Shown here one piece after another: positions 10,152 to 18,278 of a DNA stretch of 64,000 nucleotides. The stretch is from Planotetraspora kaengkrachanensis (lineage in GTDB: Bacteria > Actinomycetota > Actinomycetes > Streptosporangiales > Streptosporangiaceae), in assembly GCF_016862895.1 (NCBI RefSeq), contig NZ_BONV01000033.1, positions 94,336 to 158,335 on the forward strand, read 5' to 3'. The number at the start of each line of letters is the position of its first letter. Position 1 is the first letter of the stretch. The notes below the pieces were generated by a model. It saw only the letters and a program-made list of their open reading frames with translations, was not told where the DNA came from and made no database searches. The position numbers and the translations under genes were made by a program.

Positions 10152-10167
10152 ACGTTCAAACGAACGT
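10152..10167. promoter_or_regulatory. Dyad upstream of nthB (possible operator)
   Basis: ACGTTC-AAAC-GAACGT is a perfect 6+6 inverted repeat with 4-nt spacer, 35-50 nt upstream of the nthB start. It has the geometry of an operator for a dimeric repressor, but the orientation (GTTC-N4-GAAC) is the reverse of the actinobacterial LexA box, so it should not be read as SOS. The cognate regulator is unknown. Confidence 0.4.
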
Positions 10168-10309
10168 CTGCCCACGGGCGTCCGACTCTCATTCATGCAG
10201 GTCAATGCCATGATGGGCGCCTCGCCTGAGGTTGCGCCTATGATTGCCCCGCCGGTGCGACCCCCCTCCGGCACGGCTGTGGCGGCCCTGCCGCGGGAGA
10301 CGAGTGACC

Positions 10310-10987
10310 ATGCCCGACGAGCCCACGCCCACCGGAGACCGGCCCTCCGAGCCGCGACCGGAGACTGATCGGCGCCCCGGCCCCGCGAGACCGGCGCCCG
10401 CGAGCGCCGGAAATCGCCGTGGACGGCGGGACGTCCCCCCGTTCCCTCTCCTGACACCGGAGGAGTGGCGCGCCCCTGAGGAGGCTCTGCGCCGGATGTA
10501 CGCCGGCGCCGAGGCCCGGGCGATCGCCAACGCCGAGTGGTACCTCGAGGACCGGGCACGCAAGCGCCTCCCGTCACAGATCCTGCGCGGGCTCGCCATC
10601 CTGCTCGGAGCGGCGGGTGCGCTCCAGCCTCTGGCGGCGACCGCGGGCAGCTCGGACGGAAGTCTCGCCTGGGGGTACGTGCTGCTGGCCGCCGCCGGGG
10701 TGTGCGTCGCCTTCGACCACTTCCTGGGCCTGTCCTCCGGCTGGATGCGCGACATGGTGACCGCGCAGCGGATCCAGCACCGGCTCGTGGAGTTCCAGCT
10801 CGACTGGGCCGCGATGAACGCCCGTGACGCCATCGGCCCCGGCCGGTCGACGGTCCACGAATACCTTGAGCTACTCAGGTCGTTCATGTCCGATATCTCG
10901 CTCATAACCGCTGAGGAGACCTCGGAGTGGGTGGGCGACTTCCAGACCGCGGTGGCGCAGCTCAACAACCAGACCGGCAACCGCTGA
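10310..10987 (+). CDS. SLATT-like two-transmembrane protein
   Basis: A 225-aa protein with a basic, Pro-rich disordered N-terminus (about 65 aa), then RAIANAEWYLEDRARKRLPS, two hydrophobic segments (about residues 90-115 and 120-138), and a helical C-terminal part. This layout resembles SLATT (SMODS/SLOG-associating two-TM effector) domains, membrane proteins thought to act as effectors in nucleotide-signalled bacterial conflict systems. No nucleotidyltransferase, SLOG or other sensor lies beside it, so any such role is speculative. ATG 10310 is chosen for its GGGAGA site 9 nt upstream; GTG at 10304 is also possible. It is divergent from the nitrile hydratase operon. Confidence 0.65.
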   Translation: MPDEPTPTGDRPSEPRPETDRRPGPARPAPASAGNRRGRRDVPPFPLLTPEEWRAPEEALRRMYAGAEARAIANAEWYLEDRARKRLPSQILRGLAILLGAAGALQPLAATAGSSDGSLAWGYVLLAAAGVCVAFDHFLGLSSGWMRDMVTAQRIQHRLVEFQLDWAAMNARDAIGPGRSTVHEYLELLRSFMSDISLITAEETSEWVGDFQTAVAQLNNQTGNR

Positions 10988-11024
10988 GTCCGGGCCTGCC
11001 GCGGCCGTCGCGGTGTCGGCCAGA

Positions 11025-12278
11025 ATGACTCGCGTGAGGATCCGCCGGTCGGTCGGCCCGCTCGTCAGCGGCACGACCTACCGGCGCGGCGTCCATCTGC
11101 TGCTCGGGGCCGTGCTGCTGTTGCCGTACGTGCTGGTGGGGGCGGCGTTCGCGCAGTTGCTCACCTCTCCGCAGGTGCCCCTGCCGCTGGCCCTGCTCGT
11201 GCTCGCCGTCGCGCTCGTGATCGCTTCGGTGCCGCCGTTCCTGCGGGGCACACGCGCGCTGGAGATCGTGGCGGCCCGCTCACTGCTCGGCGTGCCCCTT
11301 CCCGACCCTCCCGCGACGACCGAGCCCGTACGGGAGGCGCGGGACACAAGGCTGCGTGCGGCGTTGTGGTTCACGCTGCATCTCGCGATCGGCGGGCTGG
11401 TGGCGGTGCTGCTGCTCATCCCCCTGACGACGGCCGTGCTCTTCATCGGGCAGCGCCTCGGCATCGGCGGCGAGTCGCTCGCCGGCCTCCGGATCGGCCC
11501 GCTGGACGAGCACGACTCGGGATGGCTGGCGCTGCTCGGGGCCGCGATGATCGTCTGTGTCGGCTACGCCGTGGCGGGGCTCGGGGCGCTCGCCGCGATC
11601 ATGGCCCCGGTGCTGCTCGGGCCGTCGCCGGCCGAGCGGATCGCCGCCCTGGAGGCCCATGCCGTACGGCTCGCCGAACGCAACCGCCTGGCCCGCGAGC
11701 TGCACGACTCCATCGGTCACGCGCTGACGGTGACGACCGTGCAGGCCGCTGCCGCGCGGGAGGTGCTCGACGAGGATCCGGAGTTCACGCGCCGTGCCCT
11801 CGCCGCGATCGAGGACACCGGGCGCGCCGCGGCCGAGGACCTCGACCGCCTGCTCGGGATGCTCCGCGACGGCGAGGCCGCGCAGCGTGCGCCGCTTCAC
11901 CGGCTGGCCGACCTCGACAGGCTGGTGGCCCATTCGCGCGGCACGGGGGTGGAGGTGCGCACATCGGTCGAGGGCCCGCTGGACGGCCTGCCCGCGACCG
12001 TGTCCCGGGAGGGCTATCGCATCGTCCAGGAGAGCCTGACGAACGCGCTGCGGCACGCGGGCCGGGTTCCGGTGGTGGTGCGGATCACCGTCGGCGACCG
12101 GCTGCTCGTCATCGACGTGGCCAATCCGCTCACGGGAGCCGAGCGACCGAGACAGGGCGGCCGGGGGCTGGACGGGATGCGCGAACGGGTGCGCCTGCTC
12201 GGCGGCGCCATGACGGCCGGGCCGGAGGAGGAGCGGTGGCGGGTGACGGTGCGACTGCCGACGGGAGAGCGGCCATGA
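11025..12278 (+). CDS. Two-component sensor histidine kinase (NarL/DesK type)
   Basis: Membrane-bound sensor kinase, about 417 aa. Four or so hydrophobic segments lie in the first 190 residues (for example LLLGAVLLLPYVLVGAAF and LAIGGLVAVLLLIPLTTAVL). Then comes the HisKA_3 dimerisation domain with the phosphoacceptor in RLARELHDSIGHAL (His near residue 229) and an HATPase domain with NALRHAG and GRGLDGMRERV. No extracellular sensor domain is obvious, so the signal is probably sensed in the membrane. The stop overlaps the start of the response regulator (ATGA). Starts at 11013 (GTG), 11025 (ATG) and 11034 (GTG) are all possible; none has a clear ribosome site. Confidence 0.92.
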   Translation: MTRVRIRRSVGPLVSGTTYRRGVHLLLGAVLLLPYVLVGAAFAQLLTSPQVPLPLALLVLAVALVIASVPPFLRGTRALEIVAARSLLGVPLPDPPATTEPVREARDTRLRAALWFTLHLAIGGLVAVLLLIPLTTAVLFIGQRLGIGGESLAGLRIGPLDEHDSGWLALLGAAMIVCVGYAVAGLGALAAIMAPVLLGPSPAERIAALEAHAVRLAERNRLARELHDSIGHALTVTTVQAAAAREVLDEDPEFTRRALAAIEDTGRAAAEDLDRLLGMLRDGEAAQRAPLHRLADLDRLVAHSRGTGVEVRTSVEGPLDGLPATVSREGYRIVQESLTNALRHAGRVPVVVRITVGDRLLVIDVANPLTGAERPRQGGRGLDGMRERVRLLGGAMTAGPEEERWRVTVRLPTGERP

Positions 12279-12931
12279 CGATCAGGGTGGCGATCGCCGA
12301 CGACGAGGAGCTGATCCGGGTCGGGCTGCGGGTCGTCGTGAACGCGCAGCCCGACCTCGAGGTGGTAGGTGAGGCCACCGACGGGGCCGAGGTGCCGGCG
12401 ATGGTCGCCCGCACCCGGCCCGACGTGTTGCTGATGGACGTGCGGATGCCCGCCATCGACGGCATCGAGGCGACCCGCCGGTTGCTGGCCTCGTCGGGCG
12501 AGCCGCCGAAGGTGCTGGTCATCACCACCTTCGAGAACGACGACTACGTCTACGAGGCGCTGCGCGCGGGCGCGAGCGGCTTCGTGCTCAAGCGCACCCG
12601 GCCGGCCGAGGTGGTCCAGGCGATCAGGGTGCTCGCGGGCGGGGAGTCCGTCGTCTTCCCCGCGGCGATCCGCCGACTGGCCGCCGCCTACGGCTCCGGC
12701 GGGCCGGCCGGTGACCGGCTCCGCCGGGCCCGCCTGACCGAGCGCGAGGCCGAGATCCTGCGGCTGATGGCGGCCGGGCTGTCGAACGCCGAGATCGCCG
12801 CGGCGCTCGTGGTGGGAACGGAGACCGTCAAGACGCATGTGGGCAACGTCCTCGCCAAACTCGGCGCCCGTGACCGCACCCAGGCGGTCATCACCGCCTA
12901 CGAGTCCGGGTTCGTCAGCCCCGCGGGCTGA
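12275..12931 (+). CDS. Response regulator, NarL/LuxR family
   Basis: DNA-binding partner of the upstream kinase, 218 aa. The receiver domain has the acidic pocket (IADDEE) and phosphoacceptor Asp in VLLMDVRMPAIDG near residue 54, and the conserved Lys in FVLKRTRPAE. The C-terminal LuxR helix-turn-helix is LTEREAEILRLMAAGLSNAE (near residue 155). Start ATG 12275 overlaps the kinase stop. The last 34 nt overlap the 3' end of the convergent membrane-protein gene, so the two mRNAs are complementary there. Target genes are unknown. Confidence 0.95.
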   Translation: MTIRVAIADDEELIRVGLRVVVNAQPDLEVVGEATDGAEVPAMVARTRPDVLLMDVRMPAIDGIEATRRLLASSGEPPKVLVITTFENDDYVYEALRAGASGFVLKRTRPAEVVQAIRVLAGGESVVFPAAIRRLAAAYGSGGPAGDRLRRARLTEREAEILRLMAAGLSNAEIAAALVVGTETVKTHVGNVLAKLGARDRTQAVITAYESGFVSPAG

Positions 12932-14049
12932 GGGGTCCCCTGCACGCAGGCGGTGCAGGCCCCCCGGCGCCGCAGGTGGTAGGCGTGGGCGGCGAACGCG
13001 AGCGCGACCCCCCACAGCGGCCACAACAGGTGCGTGACGACCAGGAACGGGCTGTATCCGTCGACGTTCCAGATCGTGGACGAGGTCGCGATGTCCAGCC
13101 CCGCGGAGACGGCGATGGGCGCGACGTAGAGCGCCGGGATCACCGCGAGCCTGATCGGCACCCGCCGCCCGGCCAGGCCGATCATCCAGCGCGGGAACAC
13201 CTCGCCCCAGCGCTGGATCAGCCCGAGGGTCAGGATCGCCCCGACGACGGCGAACGCCCCGAGGCCGGCACCGGCCCAGACGCCTCCGCTGTCGCGAAGC
13301 GACCGCAACATCTCGTCGCTGATTCCGAGAGGGACGCCCGCCAGCCAGGACAGGCGGCTCGCCGCGTAGAGCAGCGGCACCACGACGGCGACCAGAGTCG
13401 CCCGGCGGCCCCAGGCGACGATGCGCGCGTGGTCGTCCGTGCCCGCGCGACGGCCGCACCGGACGCAGGCTCCGCGGCTGCGGCGCTGCCAGGACAGCAC
13501 CGCGAACCAGAGCAGGTAGCCGCCGGCCATGCACCAGATCTCGTTGGCCATCGTCCAGGACAGGACGCGCGAGTAGTCGACGTCCGGCGGCCAGCCGAAG
13601 GGCGCGCCGAGGATCAGCATGGGCGCGTATCCGGTCAGCGCCAGCGCGTTCGAGCTCGGCACCACCGCCAGCAGCACGGCGGCCACCAGGTAGCCGAAGC
13701 CCGCGAGGAGCGCCCGCGGCACGCCGCTCAGCCGTACGGCGTGCCGTCCGGCCATGGCCAGGGCCGCGACGGCGGCGGCCAGCAAGGTGGCCGCGAGCAG
13801 AGGCGCACCCACCTCTGGCGTGATGACACGCAGGACGCCCGCATGCCCGAAGGGGTATCCGCGGCCGGTCAGCGTCCAGACGAGCGCGACGACGCCGTAG
13901 GCCGCCGTCCAGGCGACGGCGGCGTGGCCGACCCACCCGGCTCGGCGCGCAGGCCCCGGCGCCGTGCTCCCGTCGGGAGGCCGGCCTCCCGCGACGGCGG
14001 ACGGCGGCCGAGAGGCCGAGTCGGACGGACTGATGGAGGGAGTCGACAT
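12898..14049 (-). CDS. Unknown polytopic membrane protein with paired Arg-Gly-Ala-Cys-x2-Cys motifs
   Basis: A 383-aa protein with about nine predicted membrane segments and a Pro/Ser-rich N-terminus of about 40 residues. I do not recognise the family. Two cytosolic-looking loops carry near-identical cysteine pairs: RGACVRCGRR near residue 200 and RGACTACVQG near residue 370, which could bind a metal or form a redox pair. The start has an AAAGGAC ribosome site. It converges on, and overlaps by 34 nt, the response regulator gene. Confidence 0.75.
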   Translation of the reverse strand: MSTPSISPSDSASRPPSAVAGGRPPDGSTAPGPARRAGWVGHAAVAWTAAYGVVALVWTLTGRGYPFGHAGVLRVITPEVGAPLLAATLLAAAVAALAMAGRHAVRLSGVPRALLAGFGYLVAAVLLAVVPSSNALALTGYAPMLILGAPFGWPPDVDYSRVLSWTMANEIWCMAGGYLLWFAVLSWQRRSRGACVRCGRRAGTDDHARIVAWGRRATLVAVVVPLLYAASRLSWLAGVPLGISDEMLRSLRDSGGVWAGAGLGAFAVVGAILTLGLIQRWGEVFPRWMIGLAGRRVPIRLAVIPALYVAPIAVSAGLDIATSSTIWNVDGYSPFLVVTHLLWPLWGVALAFAAHAYHLRRRGACTACVQGTPQPAGLTNPDS

Positions 14050-14138
14050 GACGAGGTCCTTTCGTGGGAGGTGGGACGTGCACCTCTCACGATCGCCACG
14101 GGCCGCCTGCCGCGACTCCCCTCACGACGGGAACCGCC

Positions 14139-14154
14139 TCCCCCGCACGGGGGA
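14139..14154 (-). terminator. Short GC hairpin after the molybdopterin oxidoreductase gene
   Basis: TCCCCC at 14139-14144 pairs with GGGGGA at 14149-14154 around a 4-nt loop, 13 nt downstream of the minus-strand stop. Short, so weak evidence for a terminator. Confidence 0.3.
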
Positions 14155-14166
14155 TACTCGGCCGGT

Positions 14167-16443
14167 TCAGATCGTGACGGCCTCCACCCGCGCGGGCACG
14201 TGTTTGTGCCAGGGCGTTCCGGCGTAGGGGTCACGATCCCCGGCGGCCGTCAGCTCGTTGGGGGCGGCGCCGGTCACGACCGGGGCGCCGTCCGGCCCGG
14301 GGTAGGAGAGGCCGAGCCCGTTGGGCAGGGAGACATGACCAGGCTGCAGGCCGTCGTGGATCTCGACGGGCACCTCGACGCTGCCCGTGCGGGTCGTCAC
14401 GCGTGCCATCGCGCCGCCGGTCAGCCCGAGGCGCGCCGCGTCGGCCGGGCTGATGCGCAGGGTTCCCGACGGATCACGCTTGCGCCAGGCCGGGTCACGG
14501 AAGATCGTGTTGGCGGTGAAGGCGCGGCGCTCACCCGCCGACAGCACGAAGGGGAACTCGGGATCCGCTGCGGGGCCGGCGCCGAGGTTCTCGATCTCCT
14601 CCACCAGTTCCGGGATCGTCAGGTGGATCTTCTTGTCCGGAGTGCCGAGGCGGCCCAGCCCGTCGTCCGGCGCGTCCTTGCTGAAGACCAGGCCCGAGGG
14701 GCTCGCGAGGATCGCGTCGAACAGGTGCTCGCCCAGTTGCGGTCCCTCCCCCTCGATGCCCGCCCGCCGTACGGATTCCGGGTGCGCGGCCGCGAGTTTG
14801 TGGGCCAGCGGCCACAGCGAGGCCGCGGCGGCCGCCCCGTCCGGCAACGTCGGCCCGAGACTGCGGTAGAGCAGGACGGAGGCGATCTTGGCGAGTGCGG
14901 GGTCGGCCAGCATCCCGAGGAACGCGGCGGAGAAGGCGGTCCTGTCCCCCTCGGCGAGGGCCTCGCGCAGGGGGGCCAGGTCGGGGACGACGCCGAGGGC
15001 CTCGCACAGGCGGGCGTACATCTCCGGCTCCGGCAGCAGGTCCGCGTCGGGGGGCGGGTCGAGCACCGGGCGGCGCAGGTGGAAGTAGTTGTCCGGCGTC
15101 TCCAGATTGAAGAACGTGGCCTCCCACTTCTCGAACTGCGTCGGCGCGGGCAGCACGTAGTCGGCCCGCCGCGCCGTCTCGGTCATCGCGACGTCGATCA
15201 CGACGAGGAGGTCGAGGGCGTCCAGGGCGTCCCGCATCCTGGGCGAGTCCGCCACCGAGTGGACCGGGTTGGCGGACTCGACCAGCATGGCGCGGTATCG
15301 CCGGGGATGGTCGGTGAGGATCTCCTCGGCGATCACGTTGGTGGGCACCAGGCCGGAGATGACGCGCGCTCCCACGACGGGGCTGACGCGGTCACGGCCT
15401 CGTCCCCAGTGGGAGTAGGTGACCAGGGGGCCGAAAAGGATCGGGGGGTTGTTCGTGCCCCGGCGGCCGACGTTGCCCGTCAGGACCATCAGCAGGAGGT
15501 CGAGATAGCTGGTGACGGTCGAGTGCAGCGACATCTGGACGCCGAGGTCCTCGTGCAGGGCCACGCCGCGCGCGGCGGCGATGCGGCGGGCGGCGTCGCG
15601 GACCAGCCTTTCCTCCACCCCCGCCGTGGCGGAGTACTCCGAGATCGGCACCCGCCGCAACGCGTCGATCACCCGCTCGCTCTCGACGGCGTGTTCCTCC
15701 AGCCACCGGTGCGCGATCAGGTCCTCCTGGACCAGCACGCCCGCCATGGCGGCGAGCAGCCACGCGTCCGTCCCGGGGCGTACGGCGAGGTGGATGTCGG
15801 CCAGTTCGGCGGTCTCGGTGCGGCGCGGGTCGATCACGATCAGGGACCGGTCCGGGTCGCGGGAGATCTCGCGGAGGGTCGGCCTGGCACGTGGCACGCC
15901 GTGGGACTGCCAGGGGTTCTTGCCGACGAACAGGGCGACGTCGCAGTGGTCGAGGTCTCCGGTCGTGATGGTGCCGAGCATGCGGTCGGCGACCCAGAAC
16001 AGCCCCGTCTTCTCCTGCGCGAGGGCGTTCGACCGGTGGCGCGCCCCCAGTGTGCGCATGAACGCTCCCGAGTAGGAGCCGCCCAGGTGGTTCCCCTGGC
16101 CGCCCCCGCCGTAATAGAAGATCGTCTCGCCGCCGTGCGCGTCCCTGACGGCGGCGAATCCGGCGGCGACCTCCCTGATGGCCGTGTCCCAGTCGACCTG
16201 TTCGAACGAGCCGTCCGGGCGCCTTCGCAGCGGGTGGGTCAGCCGGTCGCGGCCGTTCTGGTAGTGATCGAGGCGGAGCGGCTTCTCGCAGGTGTAGCCC
16301 TGCGACGAGGGGTGCGCCTTGTCGCCTCGGATCCGCTCGAATCGCCGGCCGTCCAGTTTGATCTCGATGCCGCAGTTGCACGCGCAGAGCACGCACGCGG
16401 TGGGCCGCCAGTCCAAGATGTTCTCCCGACCTTCTGGGTCCAC
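14167..16443 (-). CDS. Molybdopterin-dependent oxidoreductase (DMSO reductase/formate dehydrogenase superfamily)
   Basis: A 758-aa protein with an N-terminal [4Fe-4S] site (Cys 17, 20, 24 and 52, in ACVLCACNCG and GYTCEKP) followed by the molybdopterin oxidoreductase domain (PDGSFEQVDWDTAIREVA; YYGGGGQGNHLGG; LIVIDPRRTETAELADIHL) and a C-terminal dinucleotide-binding domain (PNGLGLSYPG). No Tat signal is present, so it is probably cytosolic. It resembles the single-subunit group annotated only as oxidoreductase in mycobacteria; the substrate is unknown. No in-frame TGA suggests selenocysteine. GTG start at 16443. No partner electron-transfer subunit or cofactor gene is adjacent. Confidence 0.88.
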   Translation of the reverse strand: MDPEGRENILDWRPTACVLCACNCGIEIKLDGRRFERIRGDKAHPSSQGYTCEKPLRLDHYQNGRDRLTHPLRRRPDGSFEQVDWDTAIREVAAGFAAVRDAHGGETIFYYGGGGQGNHLGGSYSGAFMRTLGARHRSNALAQEKTGLFWVADRMLGTITTGDLDHCDVALFVGKNPWQSHGVPRARPTLREISRDPDRSLIVIDPRRTETAELADIHLAVRPGTDAWLLAAMAGVLVQEDLIAHRWLEEHAVESERVIDALRRVPISEYSATAGVEERLVRDAARRIAAARGVALHEDLGVQMSLHSTVTSYLDLLLMVLTGNVGRRGTNNPPILFGPLVTYSHWGRGRDRVSPVVGARVISGLVPTNVIAEEILTDHPRRYRAMLVESANPVHSVADSPRMRDALDALDLLVVIDVAMTETARRADYVLPAPTQFEKWEATFFNLETPDNYFHLRRPVLDPPPDADLLPEPEMYARLCEALGVVPDLAPLREALAEGDRTAFSAAFLGMLADPALAKIASVLLYRSLGPTLPDGAAAAASLWPLAHKLAAAHPESVRRAGIEGEGPQLGEHLFDAILASPSGLVFSKDAPDDGLGRLGTPDKKIHLTIPELVEEIENLGAGPAADPEFPFVLSAGERRAFTANTIFRDPAWRKRDPSGTLRISPADAARLGLTGGAMARVTTRTGSVEVPVEIHDGLQPGHVSLPNGLGLSYPGPDGAPVVTGAAPNELTAAGDRDPYAGTPWHKHVPARVEAVTI

Positions 16444-16550
16444 TAGTCGAACTCAGGGTAGCCGACGGGGCTCGGCCTGTCCGCCTCGAAGCGGATACGA
16501 AGCCAGCGCCATTCCGATGACCTCGGCCTACTTGAATCGCTTCGCGTGGT

Positions 16551-17480
16551 TCAGCCGCCGGTGGGCGGCACGTCACCGAGCGCCGCCTCAGCCCGGTCCG
16601 CTCGCAGGCGCGCGGACTCCGCCGCCCGCCGGGAACGGCCCTCCTCCCGCCTGGCGACGTCGAGCCGGTGCCGGGCGGCGCCCTGGCCGTCCTTCGCCGC
16701 CGCGAGCCTGCCGGAGAGCTCGGCCACCTCCTCCGCCAGCCGGTCGTGTTCCTGTACGGCTTCCGCGAACTCGGCCTCCCAGGAGGACAGGCCCTCCTCG
16801 GCCCGCGCCGCCGCTTCGCGGGCCTGCGCCGCCGCCTTCTCCCGCTCCCGGCGCTCACGCTCGGCCTTCTGCCTCGCGGCCCTCTCCCTGGCGGCCTCGC
16901 CGTCGCCCCCGTCCCGTTCGCCCGCGGGCGTTGCCGCCCGCCGCCCGCGGGGGGACGCCCCCGCCTCGGCGGCCTTCTCCGCCGTCCGCACCGGTCTGAG
17001 CACCGGCGCCGGGGCGAACCCGCTGTAGCTCAGCCCGCGGACCAGGCGCCCCTCCCGCACCTGCTCGGACGCGGTCTCGTCGACGACCGCCGCGTCCAGC
17101 GTCTGCTCGATCTCGGTGCCGGCCGCGCCCGCGAGCGGCTGCCCGGCCGCCTCGGCGTCCTGCCTGATCAGGCGGGCGAGCCGGGACGTCGCCGCCGACC
17201 GCTCCTGGGTGAGGGCGGCCAGCGCCTCGGCGTCCTGCCTCCGCCAGGCCTCGCGGAGGCGCCCGCCCACGCCGAGGAGCTCGTCCAGCTCCGCCGGATG
17301 ACGTCGCGAGGCCTGGTTGACGGCCCAGCCGACGACTGTGGGACGGCGCAGTGCGGAGATCTGACGGGAGAGCGCCGCGTCGCCGGCCGTCTTGGCCTCC
17401 TTGGCCAGCGCGTCCCGGGTGGCGACGAACTCGCCGGGGGCGAGGCCGTACAACCGGTCGGCTGCCGCGTCGAGATCCAT
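16551..17480 (-). CDS. Unknown coiled-coil protein
   Basis: A 309-aa protein. The N-terminal part (MDLDAAADRLYGLAPGEFVA, then LRRPTVVGWAVNQASRR) is a conserved actinobacterial region of unknown role. From about residue 195 onward the sequence is a long charged heptad-rich coiled coil (runs of Glu, Arg, Ala and Lys), with no membrane segment or signal peptide. ATG 17480 has a GGTGGAG site; upstream extension has no support. It is divergent from the ClpC N-domain gene, sharing a 145-bp intergenic region. Confidence 0.75.
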   Translation of the reverse strand: MDLDAAADRLYGLAPGEFVATRDALAKEAKTAGDAALSRQISALRRPTVVGWAVNQASRRHPAELDELLGVGGRLREAWRRQDAEALAALTQERSAATSRLARLIRQDAEAAGQPLAGAAGTEIEQTLDAAVVDETASEQVREGRLVRGLSYSGFAPAPVLRPVRTAEKAAEAGASPRGRRAATPAGERDGGDGEAARERAARQKAERERREREKAAAQAREAAARAEEGLSSWEAEFAEAVQEHDRLAEEVAELSGRLAAAKDGQGAARHRLDVARREEGRSRRAAESARLRADRAEAALGDVPPTGG

Positions 17481-17625
17481 GGCTCCACCTGTACCCTCCG
17501 CCGCGCCGCACGTCCACCGACTCTCCTCGCCGCGCGTTGGAACGGCATTCTCCCGCGGTTCGCACCGCCGCCGCGGGACCGTCCTGACGCATAGTGGAAG
17601 CACCGCCCAACGACGGAGGCCTCCC

Positions 17626-18219
17626 GTGTTCGAGCGTTTCACCGACCGAGCCCGCCGAGCCGTGCTTCTCGCCCAGGAGGAGGCGAGGATGCTGGACCAC
17701 CGCTACATCGGGTCCGAACACGTGCTGCTCGGCCTCGTCCACGAGGGCGAGGGCCTCGCCGCCAAGATCCTCCATGAGGAGGGCGTCGAGCTCGAGGCGC
17801 TGCGTGAGGACGTGAGGCGGCTGGTCGGCACGGGGCCGTCCCCGGGACCCGACGAGCACATCCCCTTCACCCCGCGGGCCAAGAAGATCCTTGAACTCTC
17901 GCTCCGCGAAGCCCTGAACCTCCGGCACAACTACATCGGCACCGAGCACATCCTGCTGGGCCTCATCCGGGAGGGCGGCGGGGCCGGCGTCCAGGTGCTC
18001 ACCGAGCGGGGCACGGACTTCGACCGCGTCCGGCGGAAGGTCGTCGAGGAGACCCGGAGCCAGCGCGAGGCGGGCGGCCACTCCGGCGCCTTCCCGGCCC
18101 CGTGGCCTTCGCTGGTGTCCAGGATCGACCGGCTGCAGGAGGCCGTGGACCGCATTGAGCGTCGCCTGGACGCGATGGGCGCGCCGCCGGACCCCGGCCC
18201 TCCCGGCTCCTCTGAGTGA
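17626..18219 (+). CDS. Stand-alone Clp N-domain protein (ClpC N-terminal domain without ATPase)
   Basis: A 197-aa protein with two Clp repeat modules: FTDRARRAVLLAQEEARML...YIGSEHVLLGLV (residues 3-70) and FTPRAKKILELSLREA...YIGTEHILLGLI (residues 82-145), followed by a linker and a C-terminal helix (SRIDRLQEAVDRIERRLDAM). Both closely resemble the substrate/adaptor-binding N-domain of ClpC, but no AAA+ module follows. Such proteins could compete for ClpC adaptors or stress markers such as phospho-arginine; this is inference. GTG 17626 is preceded by GACGGAGG at 6 nt. Confidence 0.88.
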   Translation: MFERFTDRARRAVLLAQEEARMLDHRYIGSEHVLLGLVHEGEGLAAKILHEEGVELEALREDVRRLVGTGPSPGPDEHIPFTPRAKKILELSLREALNLRHNYIGTEHILLGLIREGGGAGVQVLTERGTDFDRVRRKVVEETRSQREAGGHSGAFPAPWPSLVSRIDRLQEAVDRIERRLDAMGAPPDPGPPGSSE

Positions 18220-18268
18220 TCATCCTGGCCCGGCGTTCCCTGAGCCTCGCCGAGCCAGGATGGATCAC
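18216..18268. terminator. Long bidirectional terminator hairpin
   Basis: GTGAT-CATCCTGGC (18216-18229) pairs with GCCAGGATG-G-ATCAC (18254-18268), a 14-bp stem with one bulged base, with a further CGGCG/CGCCG helix in the loop. It overlaps the stop codon of the Clp N-domain gene and ends 10 nt before the stop of the convergent acetyltransferase gene. Confidence 0.65.
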
Positions 18269-18278
18269 CTGTGACGGC

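Noticed and set aside
10152..10167. LexA/SOS box upstream of nthB
   Set aside because: The half-sites are in the order GTTC-N4-GAAC, the reverse of the actinobacterial GAAC-N4-GTTC box.
14167..16443. Selenoprotein formate dehydrogenase
   Set aside because: No in-frame TGA is present and no formate dehydrogenase active-site Cys/Sec-His pair could be recognised.
12976..16446. An 1156-codon plus-strand open frame opposite the membrane protein and molybdopterin oxidoreductase genes
   Set aside because: Same reasons: antisense to genes with clear motifs, no recognisable fold, composition of a shadow frame.
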